The translations under genes and the position numbers were made by a program. DNA of 64,000 nt from Clostridium sp. M62/1 (GTDB lineage Bacteria; Bacillota; Clostridia; Lachnospirales; Lachnospiraceae). The notes under the pieces are model-generated. The model searched no databases and was not told the origin of the DNA. It saw only the letters and a list, made by a program, of their open reading frames with translations. Positions 1 to 8,597 of the stretch are shown piece by piece; the first letter of the stretch is position 1, and each line of letters starts with the position of its first letter. Where the stretch lies: NCBI RefSeq assembly GCF_020736365.1, contig NZ_CP085988.1, positions 3,657,501-3,721,500 of the forward strand, in the 5' to 3' direction.

Positions 1-105
1 TGTTCCCATCCGCTTCCCGCTTCCGGCCGCAAGCACAATGGCCGAGATCAGGCCTCTTCTGCCTTCCCGCTCCTTCTTCCCTGAGCTTATCTCCTTTTCC
101 TTCAT
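1..105 (-). CDS. ispD: IspD, 2-C-methyl-D-erythritol 4-phosphate cytidylyltransferase (N-terminal fragment)
   Basis: The first 35 codons of a protein that runs off the left edge. After a charged leader of about 19 residues the frame reads SAIVLAAGSGKRMGT, the glycine-rich nucleotide-binding signature at the start of IspD, which makes CDP-methylerythritol in the MEP isoprenoid pathway. The ATG at 105 has AGAGGAAGG a few bases upstream. It lies 55 bases downstream of tsaD on the same strand, so the two may be co-transcribed. The same signature occurs in MobA/MocA and GlmU-type nucleotidyltransferases. IspD is the best fit for the exact wording of the motif, but the rest of the protein is not visible. 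Confidence 0.65.
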   Translation of the reverse strand, partial: MKEKEISSGKKEREGRRGLISAIVLAAGSGKRMGT

Positions 106-160
106 AGCCTTCCTCTGCTCTCCTCCCTTCCGTTCTCTCCCCCTGTTAGAAAACCGTCTT

Positions 161-1198
161 TTACCGTTCTCCCAGCTTTAAATTCGGCACCGCATTCAGA
201 TCCCAGCCTGAGCGGGCGCCGCCTATATACTCATAGTAGGCCGCCACTCCAATCATTGCCGCATTGTCTGTGCAGAAAATCGGCGATGGGTGATAGAAGC
301 GAATTCCTTCTTTTTCACAGGCCGCCCGCATCCCCTCTCTCAGCGCAGAGTTGGAGGCCACTCCGCCCGCGATCGCCAGCTTCTCATATCCATACTCTTT
401 TGCAGCCATGACAGCCCTAGAAACCAGCACCTCCACCACTGCATTCTGGAAGGATGCCGCCAGGTCGGGAACGCAGATCGTCTCCCCCTTCATCTGAGCG
501 TGATTAATATAATTTAATACAGCCGATTTCAGGCCGCTGAAGCTGAAGTCGTAAGGATTGTCCCCGACCTTCGCCCGCGGAAACTCGATAGCATGGGGAT
601 TTCCCTCCCTGGCTGCCTTGTCCACCTTAGGTCCTCCCGGATAGCCCAGTCCCACAGCTCTCGCCACCTTGTCAAAGGCCTCTCCCGCTGCATCATCCCT
701 GGTATGACCGATAATTTCAAATTTTCCGTAATCCTTTACCACTACCAGATGGGTATGGCCCCCTGACACGATCAGGCAGATAAACGGAGGCTCCAGATCG
801 GGATTCTCAATAAAATTGGCCGATACATGGCCCTCGATGTGATGTACGCCCACCAATGGCTTTTTGGCAGCGTAGGCTAATGCCTTTGCCTCCGCCACGC
901 CCACCAGAAGGGCGCCCACCAGTCCCGGACCATAGGTGACGGCCACAGCCGTAATATCCTCCAGCGTCACCTTCGCCTCTGTAAGCGCGCTCTCAATTAC
1001 CTGGTTAATTTTCTCAATATGCTTTCTCGACGCGATCTCAGGCACAACGCCTCCATACAGCGTGTGAAGGTCAATCTGAGAAGAAATCACATTGGAAAGC
1101 ACCTCTCTTCCATTCCTGACAACCGAGGCCGCCGTCTCATCACAGGAGCTCTCGATTGCGAGGATCAGAACATCCTCGTCTGTCGTATGCTTTTTCAT
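161..1198 (-). CDS. tsaD: TsaD, tRNA N6-adenosine threonylcarbamoyltransferase
   Basis: Transfers threonylcarbamoyl from TC-AMP to A37 of ANN-decoding tRNAs, working with TsaB and TsaE, both of which are encoded at 4.0-5.3 kb. The 345-residue length is typical. Visible family signatures are [15 protein letters not shown] near residue 13, the metal-binding VHHIEGH, the [10 protein letters not shown] segment, and the C-terminal [12 protein letters not shown] and CTDNAAMIG motifs of the ASKHA fold. The start is an ATG at 1198. The gene sits 73 bases downstream of rnz and just upstream of ispD, all on the minus strand. Its identity is secure because the Kae1/TsaD motifs are intact. Confidence 0.96.
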   Translation of the reverse strand: MKKHTTDEDVLILAIESSCDETAASVVRNGREVLSNVISSQIDLHTLYGGVVPEIASRKHIEKINQVIESALTEAKVTLEDITAVAVTYGPGLVGALLVGVAEAKALAYAAKKPLVGVHHIEGHVSANFIENPDLEPPFICLIVSGGHTHLVVVKDYGKFEIIGHTRDDAAGEAFDKVARAVGLGYPGGPKVDKAAREGNPHAIEFPRAKVGDNPYDFSFSGLKSAVLNYINHAQMKGETICVPDLAASFQNAVVEVLVSRAVMAAKEYGYEKLAIAGGVASNSALREGMRAACEKEGIRFYHPSPIFCTDNAAMIGVAAYYEYIGGARSGWDLNAVPNLKLGER

Positions 1199-1271
1199 TC
1201 TTATCTATTCTCCTTTTCCCTTTAAGCCCTTAAGGAGCTTCCTTCCTCTCTGTTTTCCGTCCTGCCGGCGT

Positions 1272-2186
1272 CTACTCCTCATCGTCAAAGCCAAGCTCCA
1301 CGCTCCATCCATCCCTGGCAGTCTTTGCCCGCGGGAATATAGCCCTGGCCTTGTCCGCATAGTCGTCAGGGCGCGTCAGAGACGGGCTGTAATGTGTCAG
1401 CCACATTTCCCTGGGCTGGGCCTCCCTGGCCAGTCCTGCCGCCTCCTGGAAGGTCATGTGCTTATACTCCCTGGCCTTGGCCTCCTTGCCGTCCTCCCCG
1501 TACATTCCCTCACAGATAAACAGATCGGCATCCTTCGCATACTCGGCAATCACCGGCACGGGCCTTGTATCTGTGCAGTAGGTCACCTTGATCCCCCGTC
1601 TCTTCGGCCCCAGAACCATCTCAGGCGTGAGAATCCGCCCTTCGTCCTCTATGGTCTCCCCCTTCTGAAGACGGCTCCAGAATTTCTGCGGAATCTCCTG
1701 GGCTCTGGCCCGCTCCACGTCAAATTTTCCCTTTCTCGGTATGGAAACCGCATAGCCATAGCAGATGACATTGTGCTGGACGCGGTAGGCGTCGATCACG
1801 TAGGGCCCGATAGAAAACTGCTCTCTCGGCTCTGACAGCTCGATAAAGCGAAGCTCAAACGGCAGCTCCGGCGCAATCATGCGGAGAGCTCCCACCACCC
1901 GCTCCAGGCCCTTTGGGCCGATTACAGTCACCGGCTCCGTCCTCTCGGCATTTCCCATGGTGAGCAAAAGCCCCGGCAGACCGCTGATGTGATCTGCATG
2001 GTAATGGGTAAAACAGATGATATCAATGGGTTTGGGACTCCATCCCTTCTCCTTAAGCGCCACCTGCGTCCCTTCCCCGCAGTCGATCAGCAGATTGCTG
2101 CCGTCACACCGCGTCATCATGGAGGTGAGCCACCGGTATGGAAGCGGCATCATCCCCCCTGTTCCCAACAGACAAACATCTAACAT
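1272..2186 (-). CDS. rnz: Ribonuclease Z (tRNase Z / ElaC)
   Basis: A metallo-beta-lactamase-fold endonuclease that removes 3' trailers from tRNA precursors. The 304-residue protein begins MLDVCLLGTGG and carries the zinc-binding FTHYHADHISG motif (His61, His63, Asp65, His66). Further metal ligands are in YCTDTRP, the ICEGMYG segment and LTHYSPS near the C terminus. The length fits the short RNase Z class. It lies upstream of tsaD on the same strand with a 73-base gap. A 15-bp perfect inverted repeat immediately upstream separates it from the next gene and may terminate that transcript. Confidence 0.94.
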   Translation of the reverse strand: MLDVCLLGTGGMMPLPYRWLTSMMTRCDGSNLLIDCGEGTQVALKEKGWSPKPIDIICFTHYHADHISGLPGLLLTMGNAERTEPVTVIGPKGLERVVGALRMIAPELPFELRFIELSEPREQFSIGPYVIDAYRVQHNVICYGYAVSIPRKGKFDVERARAQEIPQKFWSRLQKGETIEDEGRILTPEMVLGPKRRGIKVTYCTDTRPVPVIAEYAKDADLFICEGMYGEDGKEAKAREYKHMTFQEAAGLAREAQPREMWLTHYSPSLTRPDDYADKARAIFPRAKTARDGWSVELGFDDEE

Positions 2187-2220
2187 ATTCTATATTTCCT
2201 CTCTGCAAACTTTTTGTTCA

Positions 2221-2264
2221 GTATGATTTTACAGGCCCCTGTGCCGGAACCTGTAAAATCATAC
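2221..2264. terminator. 15-bp perfect inverted repeat, probable terminator
   Basis: The arms GTATGATTTTACAGG (2221-2235) and CCTGTAAAATCATAC (2250-2264) are perfectly complementary around a 14-base loop. The hairpin lies between the stop of the small Cys-rich gene and the rnz start. No strong T-run follows on either strand, so termination is inferred from position and stem strength only. Confidence 0.55.
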
Positions 2265-2310
2265 CACAAATGCTTTCCCTTTCGCAAGTTTATCCGGAAG
2301 GCCCTGCAGT

Positions 2311-2643
2311 TTACTGAAATTCCTTCCTCAGAATCTCCTTCGGCATCTCTATCTCGCCTGCAATCGTATGCTCTGTGAGCTCAGAGAGGAGCTTAATCTT
2401 TTTATTTAACAGAGGTCTCATACAGTTTGGCACATGCTCCTGGTGGGCCCTGTGTATGGCAACACATTCCTTGCAGTTTCCATGATAGCGGCAGGCCTTT
2501 TTGCAGGGGCAGTGATCCTTGTCCTTATACTCCTCCCTGAAGGCTGACGCAAACTCCTCCTGCAGCCTTAACCCCTCGGCCCGGTTTCCCTTGTGAAACT
2601 CCTCCATCGCAGCAATTTCTTTTGGATTGTTCTCAATCGTCAC
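2311..2643 (-). CDS. Small cysteine-rich protein of unknown function
   Basis: A 110-residue protein that I do not recognise as a named family. Its centre holds a tight cysteine cluster, CPCKKACRYHGNCKECVAIH (about residues 46-65), followed by HRAHQEH and a further cysteine in PNCMRP. This suggests a metal site (zinc or iron-sulfur). The flanks are charged and helical with no signal peptide or membrane segment, so it should be cytosolic. The start ATG at 2643 follows a GGAGGGACAGCC ribosome site. It is upstream of rnz on the same strand but separated by a strong hairpin, so it may be its own transcription unit. Confidence 0.7.
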   Translation of the reverse strand: MTIENNPKEIAAMEEFHKGNRAEGLRLQEEFASAFREEYKDKDHCPCKKACRYHGNCKECVAIHRAHQEHVPNCMRPLLNKKIKLLSELTEHTIAGEIEMPKEILRKEFQ

Positions 2644-2980
2644 TGGCTGTCCCTCCTGTTTTTTCCGTGTATACGTCTCACAGGCCTGCCTTCCTGCGCC
2701 CCGCCGAACACCTGGCGGGCGCCCGGTCTGTTCGCCTGTCCAGCGCTCAAGACTGGCTCTGCCTATCTATCATAACACGCCTGCGGCCGTTTTTCCATTT
2801 CCATTTCTTTTACCCATACAGAAAACGCAGAAAGGCTGCGTCAAACCTTCGCCTCCTGAGCCTTCGCTCTTCTGACAGCCGGATACGGCAGTCTGCCGGA
2901 GGTTCTGTTGCCACAGCCTTTTTAGATTATTTTCGATTTTCAAATTTTGGAGGCTCCATTTGCGCCAAACGCCTGAAATT
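2644..2980. other. Gene-free stretch of 337 bases
   Basis: No convincing coding frame is visible. A short hairpin ACGCAG-aaagg-CTGCGT at 2825-2841 is followed on the minus strand by a TTTTCTG run and could be a weak terminator for the zinc-ribbon gene that ends at 2981. Nothing else could be assigned. Confidence 0.4.
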
Positions 2981-3223
2981 CTACAGCAGTTCTGTCTGTT
3001 CCTCCACCTCAACGGGGATCCTGAACTGGTTCACCAACTCGTCGTAGCACTCTTCACACAGATCAAAGCTGTGCCGCTCACCGTCCTTTTCCGAAAAATA
3101 GTCCCACGCGATTTCAAACCGCGCTCCGCCCTCCCGCATGATTCCATCCTTCACCATTAATCGTTTTCCGCACCAGTTGCAGTGCACCGATTCCAGCTCC
3201 CTGTCCTTTTTGTACTTTCTCAT
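2981..3223 (-). CDS. Small zinc-ribbon-like protein, unknown function
   Basis: An 80-residue acidic protein beginning MRKYKKDREL. It carries two cysteine pairs, CNWCGK near the N terminus and LCEECYDE near the C terminus, spaced as in a treble-clef or zinc-ribbon fold. The frame is open further upstream to a TTG, but the ATG at 3223 has GAGAGG about 5 bases upstream and is the better start. No signal peptide or membrane helix is present. The function is unknown. It lies directly downstream of a palindromic repeat and in the same direction as the neighbouring housekeeping genes. Confidence 0.65.
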   Translation of the reverse strand: MRKYKKDRELESVHCNWCGKRLMVKDGIMREGGARFEIAWDYFSEKDGERHSFDLCEECYDELVNQFRIPVEVEEQTELL

Positions 3224-3272
3224 TTTCCCTCTCACCTTTCTTCTGTGCAAATATCAGCCCCTTCCCCTGAGA

Positions 3273-3456
3273 TAAAAAAGAATCCTGCGGGGCAGGATTC
3301 TCCGCCTGCGGCGGTTCGCAAAAGCGACATTTTCCTTTCCGCCGCCGCGCGGCTGCCCTAAGCAGCCTTTTTTCTCTGCGCGGCGTGTGTATCCCGCCCG
3401 GCAGAGCTTTTTCTATCGCAGGGAGTTCAGAGGAATTTCCTGTGATGCAAACTAAA
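3273..3456. repeat. Palindromic intergenic repeat (modules A and diverged B), intact IS110 target
   Basis: Module A (3277-3336) contains a GAATCCTGC/GCAGGATTC hairpin, CCGCCTGCGGCGG and GCAAAAGCGACATTTTCC. It matches 32571-32635 closely and 62201-62460 more loosely. A diverged module B follows at about 3381-3450 (gtgtatcccgcc, then a cgcaggga...ttcctgtg hairpin). On the minus strand the first hairpin is followed by TTTTTT and could act as a terminator. Bases 3328-3341 are the uninterrupted version of the site occupied by the IS110 element at 32.6 kb. Confidence 0.75.
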
Positions 3457-3482
3457 GGGGCATCCGCACCGGATACCCCTAC
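3455..3482 (-). terminator. Probable terminator of the tsaE-tsaB-rimI operon
   Basis: On the minus strand AGGGGtATCCG-gtgc-GGATgCCCCT is followed by TTAGTTT, 42 bases after the rimI stop. The stem has one mismatch and the T-tract is weak. Confidence 0.5.
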
Positions 3483-3523
3483 ATTATAGTCTTTTCTATT
3501 CGCGTTTTTAAGTGGTAATTATT

Positions 3524-4018
3524 TCAAGAGAGGCGAAGTCCCATGATGACGGCGTCCTCAACCGGTTCTGTGTAATAGCTTTTTCTGACAGCCTCCTCCA
3601 CAAAACCGTAGGATTTATAAAGGTTTCTGGCCGCCTGATTGGAATTTCTTACCTCCAGCGTAATCACAGAGGCTCCCTGCTCTCTGGCAGAACGAACCAG
3701 CGTATCCATCAGGATCCTTGCGTATCCCCTTCCCCGAAGGTCAGGATGTACAGCGATGCGCATCAATTCTGCCTCTCCTGCAATGATCCTGAGGTTGCAG
3801 TATCCGGCAATTTTCTTCCTTCCTTCACCCTTCTGCAGCTCACTTCCTCGTTCCTCTTCCAGCACCCAGACCAGATCCAGACGGCTGTCCAGACACTCTG
3901 ACAGCAGTGTTTCTGACCAGGGCACAGAAAAACTAAGCCGTTCCAGGCTGGCAGTTTCCGGAAGGTCCCGCTCTGTCATAGGCCTGACTAAAAGCTTTGT
4001 CTGTCCTCCAGCCTCCAT
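3524..4018 (-). CDS. rimI: RimI, ribosomal protein S18 alanine N-acetyltransferase
   Basis: A GNAT-fold enzyme of 164 residues that acetylates the N-terminal alanine of S18. Signatures seen are the LVRPMTERDLP start, the SVPWSE segment typical of RimI, the acetyl-CoA-binding loop AVHPDLRGRGYARILM, and EVRNSNQAARNLYKSYGF. Its start overlaps the tsaB stop by one base, giving the tsaE-tsaB-rimI order common in Firmicutes. It is the last gene before a hairpin terminator and a palindromic repeat. Other GNAT substrates cannot be excluded, but the context is diagnostic. Confidence 0.92.
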   Translation of the reverse strand: MEAGGQTKLLVRPMTERDLPETASLERLSFSVPWSETLLSECLDSRLDLVWVLEEERGSELQKGEGRKKIAGYCNLRIIAGEAELMRIAVHPDLRGRGYARILMDTLVRSAREQGASVITLEVRNSNQAARNLYKSYGFVEEAVRKSYYTEPVEDAVIMGLRLS

Positions 4019-4887
4019 CAGCGCAGCGCTCCTTCCCCTGTCTCTGCTTCCCTATCCGCGCCCTTCTTCTCTGCAGTTTTCTTCTCTGAATCTTTCTTCT
4101 CTGCAGCTTTTTCTCCCTGTTCCGGCACATTCCGGGGATCCGGGCGCTCTACTACCTGGATTCCGGCAGCCAGCTTCTCCATCTCACCCTGACGCTCAGC
4201 CACCTCCCGCTCCCGCTCAGCCTGGGATTTTCTCAGATAATCCGGTCTGTGCTCCATAGCGGTCTCCGTTTTTCCCTCTGCAAAATAGACGGCACCCAGG
4301 GCAGCTACAGATGCAGCTCTCTGCCTGTTTACGTGAGCCGGAGCAAAGGCGCAGGGGACCTTGATGCTCTCTTCAATCAAGGCTCTGTAGGGCGGCACTC
4401 CGTCCCCGAGGAAGATTACCTTCTCCCCTCTCTCATTCAATTCATCCACCAGCTCTCTCACATCGGAAGGCCACTGGTTTTTTACCACCTCAAAGCGGTC
4501 CCTGAAATGGTAGAGTCCTGTATATACCTGATTTCTGCGGGCATCCATGACAGGGCAGATAAGGGCATCTGTCCCATAGAGGCCATAGGCCATGGCATCC
4601 ACGGTCGGTACGTGAATCAACGGCTTTTTCATGGCAAGTCCCAGTCCTTTGGCTGTAGCGGAACCGATCCGAAGCCCTGTAAAGGAGCCGGGGCCCCCTG
4701 AAACGGCGATGGCGTCTATGGAGTCCAGTTCAATCTCCAGCATCCGGATCACCTCGTCAATCATGGGAAGAAGTGTCTGGGAATGCGTTTTCTTTAAGTT
4801 TACCGTATACTCTGCCGTCAGTATGTCATCTGTCACAATGGCTACGGACGCCACCAGGGATGAGCTCTCAATTCCTAATATTCTCAT
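4018..4887 (-). CDS. tsaB: TsaB, tRNA threonylcarbamoyladenosine biosynthesis partner
   Basis: An ASKHA-fold partner of TsaD in t6A synthesis, with no activity of its own known. It begins MRILGIESSSLVASVAIV and has the VSGGPGSFTGLRIG segment near residue 63 and PVMDARRNQVYTG near 112, all characteristic of TsaB. The 289-residue length exceeds the usual 220-240. From about residue 215 the protein carries a low-complexity tail rich in Glu, Lys and Ala (EKKDSEKKTAEKKGA) that is probably disordered and not needed for the fold. It overlaps tsaE by 4 bases and rimI by 1, showing translational coupling. Confidence 0.95.
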   Translation of the reverse strand: MRILGIESSSLVASVAIVTDDILTAEYTVNLKKTHSQTLLPMIDEVIRMLEIELDSIDAIAVSGGPGSFTGLRIGSATAKGLGLAMKKPLIHVPTVDAMAYGLYGTDALICPVMDARRNQVYTGLYHFRDRFEVVKNQWPSDVRELVDELNERGEKVIFLGDGVPPYRALIEESIKVPCAFAPAHVNRQRAASVAALGAVYFAEGKTETAMEHRPDYLRKSQAEREREVAERQGEMEKLAAGIQVVERPDPRNVPEQGEKAAEKKDSEKKTAEKKGADREAETGEGALR

Positions 4888-5315
4888 TTTCTCTCCTCCA
4901 CGCTGATTCTGCGGTAGTCAAACCCCTGATTCAGGTCTTTCTCTATCCTGATTTCCGTGGCATGCTCCGGAAGAATCTCCTCGATCAGTGTCGACCATTC
5001 AATCAGGCAGACTCCCTCTCCATAGAAGCAGTCCTCATAGCCAATCTCGTCCATCTCACTGATATCTCCAATCCGGTAGACATCAAAATGGTAGAGGGGA
5101 AGCCTTCCCTCATCGTACTGCTGCACAATGGTAAAGGTTGGGCTGTTTACGGTTCCCTGTATTCCCAGTCCCCTGGCAAAGCCCTGGGTAAATACGGTTT
5201 TCCCCACTCCCAGGTCACCGTTCAGACAGTACACTTCCCCTGCCTTTGCCTTTTCCCCCATGCGCCTTCCAGCCTCAAAGGTCTCCTCCGGGCTGTATGT
5301 TTCAATGATTTTCAT
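4884..5315 (-). CDS. tsaE: TsaE, tRNA threonylcarbamoyladenosine biosynthesis ATPase
   Basis: A P-loop ATPase of 143 residues that resets the TsaBD complex during t6A synthesis. The Walker A sequence GDLGVGKTVFTQGFARGLG (about residues 34-52) and the NSPTFTIVQQY segment are classic TsaE. LYHFDVYRI contributes the Asp/His residues and LIEWS is near the end. The stop codon overlaps the tsaB start by 4 bases. It is the second gene of an operon whose promoter lies near 5855-5884, after a YcxB-like membrane protein that ends 2 bases upstream. Confidence 0.95.
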   Translation of the reverse strand: MKIIETYSPEETFEAGRRMGEKAKAGEVYCLNGDLGVGKTVFTQGFARGLGIQGTVNSPTFTIVQQYDEGRLPLYHFDVYRIGDISEMDEIGYEDCFYGEGVCLIEWSTLIEEILPEHATEIRIEKDLNQGFDYRRISVEERK

Positions 5316-5317
5316 AA

Positions 5318-5809
5318 TCAGATTCCTTTCAATTTTTCAGCCGAAACATAGGTCTTTAAGAGTTTTTCAAACTGCTCCTTCTTCGTCCCGGTGAGAACCC
5401 GGTCAGGAATCAGGTAAGCTTTATTTCCGCGAAGGCCGACAACATAGAGCCCCGTAAGCCTTGTGACCTTCTCCACCTGGCGCCAGCCTATATTCGCTTT
5501 GTCCCTGCCCTGCTGAGCTTTTATTCCATTGTAGTCAAGGTGCAGGAACATTTCTTTCGACTGCTCCGGATCCTTTACCTGAGCAGCCGCCCGGCGGTGA
5601 AGGGCAAAGGGCTGCATTAAAATCAGCAGAACCACTCCCACAGAGAGAATTACTCTGCCTGCAGGCGGCTGCTGATTCCAGGATACGGCTACAACCAGAA
5701 TCATCAGAAGCACGCAGATAAGGCTCGCCGCCCCTCTGGCCCCTCTGTAAAATGTGTGCTTTAAAAAGGTGTAAATTTCCTGTTCTGTCAGTTTTATCCT
5801 GAGTTCCAC
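5318..5809 (-). CDS. YcxB-like membrane protein
   Basis: A 163-residue protein with two adjacent hydrophobic helices (about residues 27-44 and 51-68), followed by a soluble beta-rich domain with GIKAQQGRDKANIGWRQVEKV and GLYVVGLRGNKAYLIPDRVL. This architecture, with the W-x-x-V-x-K-V-like core, matches the YcxB-like domain family, whose function is unknown. It is the first gene of the tsaE-tsaB-rimI operon with only 2 bases to tsaE. The assignment rests on overall layout rather than a catalytic motif. Confidence 0.7.
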   Translation of the reverse strand: MELRIKLTEQEIYTFLKHTFYRGARGAASLICVLLMILVVAVSWNQQPPAGRVILSVGVVLLILMQPFALHRRAAAQVKDPEQSKEMFLHLDYNGIKAQQGRDKANIGWRQVEKVTRLTGLYVVGLRGNKAYLIPDRVLTGTKKEQFEKLLKTYVSAEKLKGI

Positions 5810-5854
5810 TTCTGCTTCCTCCTCATCTCGTCTGTTCGACAGATTCTGTACCTA

Positions 5855-5884
5855 ATCTTACTATCTCAAATGCCAGTATGTCAA
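5855..5884 (-). promoter_or_regulatory. Sigma70-type promoter of the ycxB-tsaE-tsaB-rimI operon
   Basis: On the minus strand TTGACA (5884-5879) is followed after 18 bases by TAAGAT (5860-5855), about 45 bases upstream of the first start codon. Confidence 0.6.
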
Positions 5885-6346
5885 CCGGAAGGAACCGGTT
5901 TGTCCGCAGGCATCCCCTCTGCTTTAAGCAGGAAGGAACCGTCACAGCGCAGGTTTCGACTCCTGATTCTATCATCCGTCTGAGTGAATTTCAATGTGCC
6001 TCTCTCCAAAGGACGCCGCAATTATCGCCTCCATTCACGCCATTTCAGCACAAATCCCAAAAAAACACAAAAAATCGACAGAAAGATTCACAGCCTCAGC
6101 CTTCCGGACTGCAAAAATAATCTGCAATACTCTGCCCTTCCACTGATATGCTGCATCTCCTCTTTTGATGACTTTTTGTGTATATAATGTAAGGAATCTG
6201 AGAGCTGACTGGCTGAATCACAGAGAAGAGGGTGTCCCAAAAGTCACGAAGTGACTGAAAGGACACCCTCTTCTCTGTGGTTTCAACTTCGGCGGCACAC
6301 CGTAATTTATCCACCTGTTTTCCTGTATCAGAATATTACCTGAAAA
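5885..6346. other. Gene-free stretch between the tsaE operon promoter and prfA
   Basis: About 460 bases with no supported gene. The only clear structure is the nested palindrome at 6219-6279, 67 bases downstream of the prfA stop. Overlapping short open frames on both strands lack ribosome sites and recognisable content. Confidence 0.5.
6219..6279. terminator. Nested long palindrome downstream of prfA
   Basis: The outer arms are CACAGAGAAGAGGGTGTCC (6219-6237) and GGACACCCTCTTCTCTGTG (6261-6279), a perfect 19-bp stem. The loop contains a second hairpin AGTCAC-gaa-GTGACT (6242-6256). No T-run follows. It probably ends the prfA operon transcript or is a mobile palindromic repeat. Confidence 0.55.
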
Positions 6347-7423
6347 TTATACCTCCTCATTGAGCTTTGCCAGCTTTGCCGCCTGGTCTGCCGCAATCAG
6401 GCTGTCGATCAGCTCATCCAGCTCTCCGTCCATGACAGAGTCAATCTTATAGAGCGTCAGCTTGATCCTGTGCTCTGTCACACGGCCCTGGGGGAAATTG
6501 TAGGTGCGGATCTTTTCAGAGCGGTCGCCTGTTCCAATCTGGCTTCTTCTCGCCTCTGATTCCTCACTCTGCCGTCTTTCCAGCTCCAGATCATACAGCT
6601 TGGAGCGCAGAAGGCGGAAAGCCTTTTCCTTATTCTGAAGCTGTGACTTCTCTGTCTGGCTGTAAATCACAATTCCCGTGGGCATATGAGTCAGACGCAC
6701 GGCAGAGTCTGTGGTGTTGACACACTGTCCTCCGTTTCCTGACGCACGCATAACATCGATGCGGCAGTCGTTCATATCAATCTCAATGTCAAACTCCTCA
6801 GCCTCCGGCATAACAGCCACTGTCGCCGTGGATGTATGGATTCTTCCTCCGGACTCGGTTTCCGGCACACGCTGAACGCGGTGAACACCGCTCTCATATT
6901 TGAGCTTGGAGTATGCGCCCTGGCCTGTCACCATAAACACAACCTCCTTAAAGCCTCCGATTCCATTCTCATTTAAGCTGACAATCTCTGTCTTCCAGCG
7001 CTTGCGCTCTGCATAGCGCACATACATGCGGTACAGCTCGGATGCAAAGAGCGCTGCCTCGTCTCCGCCGGCTCCGGCGCGGATCTCCACCATAACATTC
7101 TTCTCATCATTGGGATCCTTCGGAAGCAGAAGGATCTTCAGCTCCTGTTCCAGCTCCTCGATGCGTTTCTTTGCGTCTGCCAGCTCCTCCTTGGCCAGCT
7201 CACGCATCTCCTCGTCAGACTCCTCCTCCAGAAGAGCCACGCTGTCCTCCACATCCTGGTGAGCCTGCTTATAATTTTTATACGCCTCCACGATAGGAGC
7301 CAGATCCGCCTGCTCCTTCATGAGCTTTCTGAATTTCTTCTGATCCTCTACCACATATGGATTATTGAGCTCTTCCATCAGCTCCTCATATCGGATCAGC
7401 AAATCGTCCAAACGATCAAACAT
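6347..7423 (-). CDS. prfA: Peptide chain release factor 1
   Basis: Recognises UAA and UAG stop codons and triggers peptide release on the ribosome. The 358-residue length is standard. The catalytic GGQ is at residues 231-233 in the context [17 protein letters not shown]. The codon-recognition tripeptide PET (187-189, in [13 protein letters not shown]) takes the P-x-T form of RF1 rather than the SPF of RF2. The ATG at 7423 follows an AGGAGG-like site. The next genes upstream are prmC, which methylates this GGQ glutamine, and yqhQ, an order conserved in Clostridia. Confidence 0.97.
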   Translation of the reverse strand: MFDRLDDLLIRYEELMEELNNPYVVEDQKKFRKLMKEQADLAPIVEAYKNYKQAHQDVEDSVALLEEESDEEMRELAKEELADAKKRIEELEQELKILLLPKDPNDEKNVMVEIRAGAGGDEAALFASELYRMYVRYAERKRWKTEIVSLNENGIGGFKEVVFMVTGQGAYSKLKYESGVHRVQRVPETESGGRIHTSTATVAVMPEAEEFDIEIDMNDCRIDVMRASGNGGQCVNTTDSAVRLTHMPTGIVIYSQTEKSQLQNKEKAFRLLRSKLYDLELERRQSEESEARRSQIGTGDRSEKIRTYNFPQGRVTEHRIKLTLYKIDSVMDGELDELIDSLIAADQAAKLAKLNEEV

Positions 7424-7580
7424 GACAACCTCCTTCCTGCCGTCCCGGCCCCTGATGCCTGTCCGGCAGGCTGTATATTCCCTCTTTATGCATTATTTCT
7501 TACTTTATCGCATCTGCAGTTTTATCACAGTTTTATCCTGCTTACGCTCCCTTATTCCGGCTCTGCTTCCCGCAGCCGTC

Positions 7581-8597
7581 TCAGTGCTGCGTCCAGACAG
7601 CCTTCACCACCCGGTCAAGGCCCGGAGCGTCCTTTACCACCTGGATTTTTGTGTAGCCCTGCTGCGCCAGAAGCTCCGTCACGGCAGAGGCCTGCTCACA
7701 GCCTATCTCAAAATAGACCCGTCCGCCCTCCTTCAGATGCTTCCTGCACTCTTCGGCCAGGATCCGGTAAAAATGAAGCCCGTCGGCACTTCCGTCAAGG
7801 GCCAGCCTCGGCTCATGTTCCCTGACCTCCGGCTCTAACTTTTCCACCTCGCCGGATGGAATGTAGGGCGGGTTCGAGACTATGACGTCATAGCGCTCTG
7901 CGGCAAATTCAGAAAACAGATCGCTGCGCACAAGGCGAAACTGCCTTGTCTCTGCATTTTCCCTGTTTTTTCCGGCCCAGACGGTCAGCTCTGTACGCAA
8001 GGGCAGACCGGGGAAATTTTTCGACTCTGCCCTGACCACATCCTTCTGGATCAGAAACAGCCGCTTCGCATTTCCGGCCGCTACCCGAAGCGCATCCTCC
8101 GACACATCTGCCGCAGTGACGCTTCTGTACCTTCCCAGCACCGCAAGGCTCAGACCGATGCATCCGGATCCCGTGCACATGTCAAGAATATCGGCATTCC
8201 TGTCAGGACAGTCCCTGAGCACCTCCTCCACCAGCGTCTCCGTATCCTGCCTTGGTATGAGCACATGCTCATTCACCCGAAAGGAAAGTCCCATAAACTC
8301 CTGGCTTCCCAAAATGTGCTGAAGGGGAATTCTGCTGGCCCGCTTTTCAATCCGCTCTGCAAACAGAGGCCATCCCTTCTCAAATATTTCTCTGTGCATG
8401 GGCCTGTTCCTGTCCATGAGAAAATGGACCCTGTCAATGGGAAAGCTCTCTGAGAACAGATACCAGGCGTCCAGCTGCGCCTCCGCTATCCCCGCCTGCG
8501 AGAGCACTCTCACACCTTCGTCGAGCACCTCCTGCCAGGTGGGATTCTGCAGGCTGTCCTGCCCCTTCACCGGCTCTTTCTTCTCTTCCTTACTCAT
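7581..8597 (-). CDS. prmC: PrmC, release factor glutamine methyltransferase
   Basis: A SAM-dependent methyltransferase that N5-methylates the GGQ glutamine of release factors. The SAM site ILDMCTGSGCIGLSLA and the substrate-binding VSNPPYIPSGEV are intact, as are the LEPEVREHEPRLALDG and YFEIG motifs. At 338 residues it is about 50 longer than the usual 280-290. The extra residues lie between the adenine-binding strand and NPPY (around RTELTVWAGKNRENAETRQF), with no recognised domain. Its start overlaps the yqhQ stop by 4 bases, and prfA lies 157 bases downstream. Confidence 0.95.
   Translation of the reverse strand: MSKEEKKEPVKGQDSLQNPTWQEVLDEGVRVLSQAGIAEAQLDAWYLFSESFPIDRVHFLMDRNRPMHREIFEKGWPLFAERIEKRASRIPLQHILGSQEFMGLSFRVNEHVLIPRQDTETLVEEVLRDCPDRNADILDMCTGSGCIGLSLAVLGRYRSVTAADVSEDALRVAAGNAKRLFLIQKDVVRAESKNFPGLPLRTELTVWAGKNRENAETRQFRLVRSDLFSEFAAERYDVIVSNPPYIPSGEVEKLEPEVREHEPRLALDGSADGLHFYRILAEECRKHLKEGGRVYFEIGCEQASAVTELLAQQGYTKIQVVKDAPGLDRVVKAVWTQH

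Noticed and set aside
1092..1835. 247-codon plus-strand frame opposite tsaD and rnz
   Set aside because: It lies antisense to two well-supported genes and has no ribosome site or recognisable domain.
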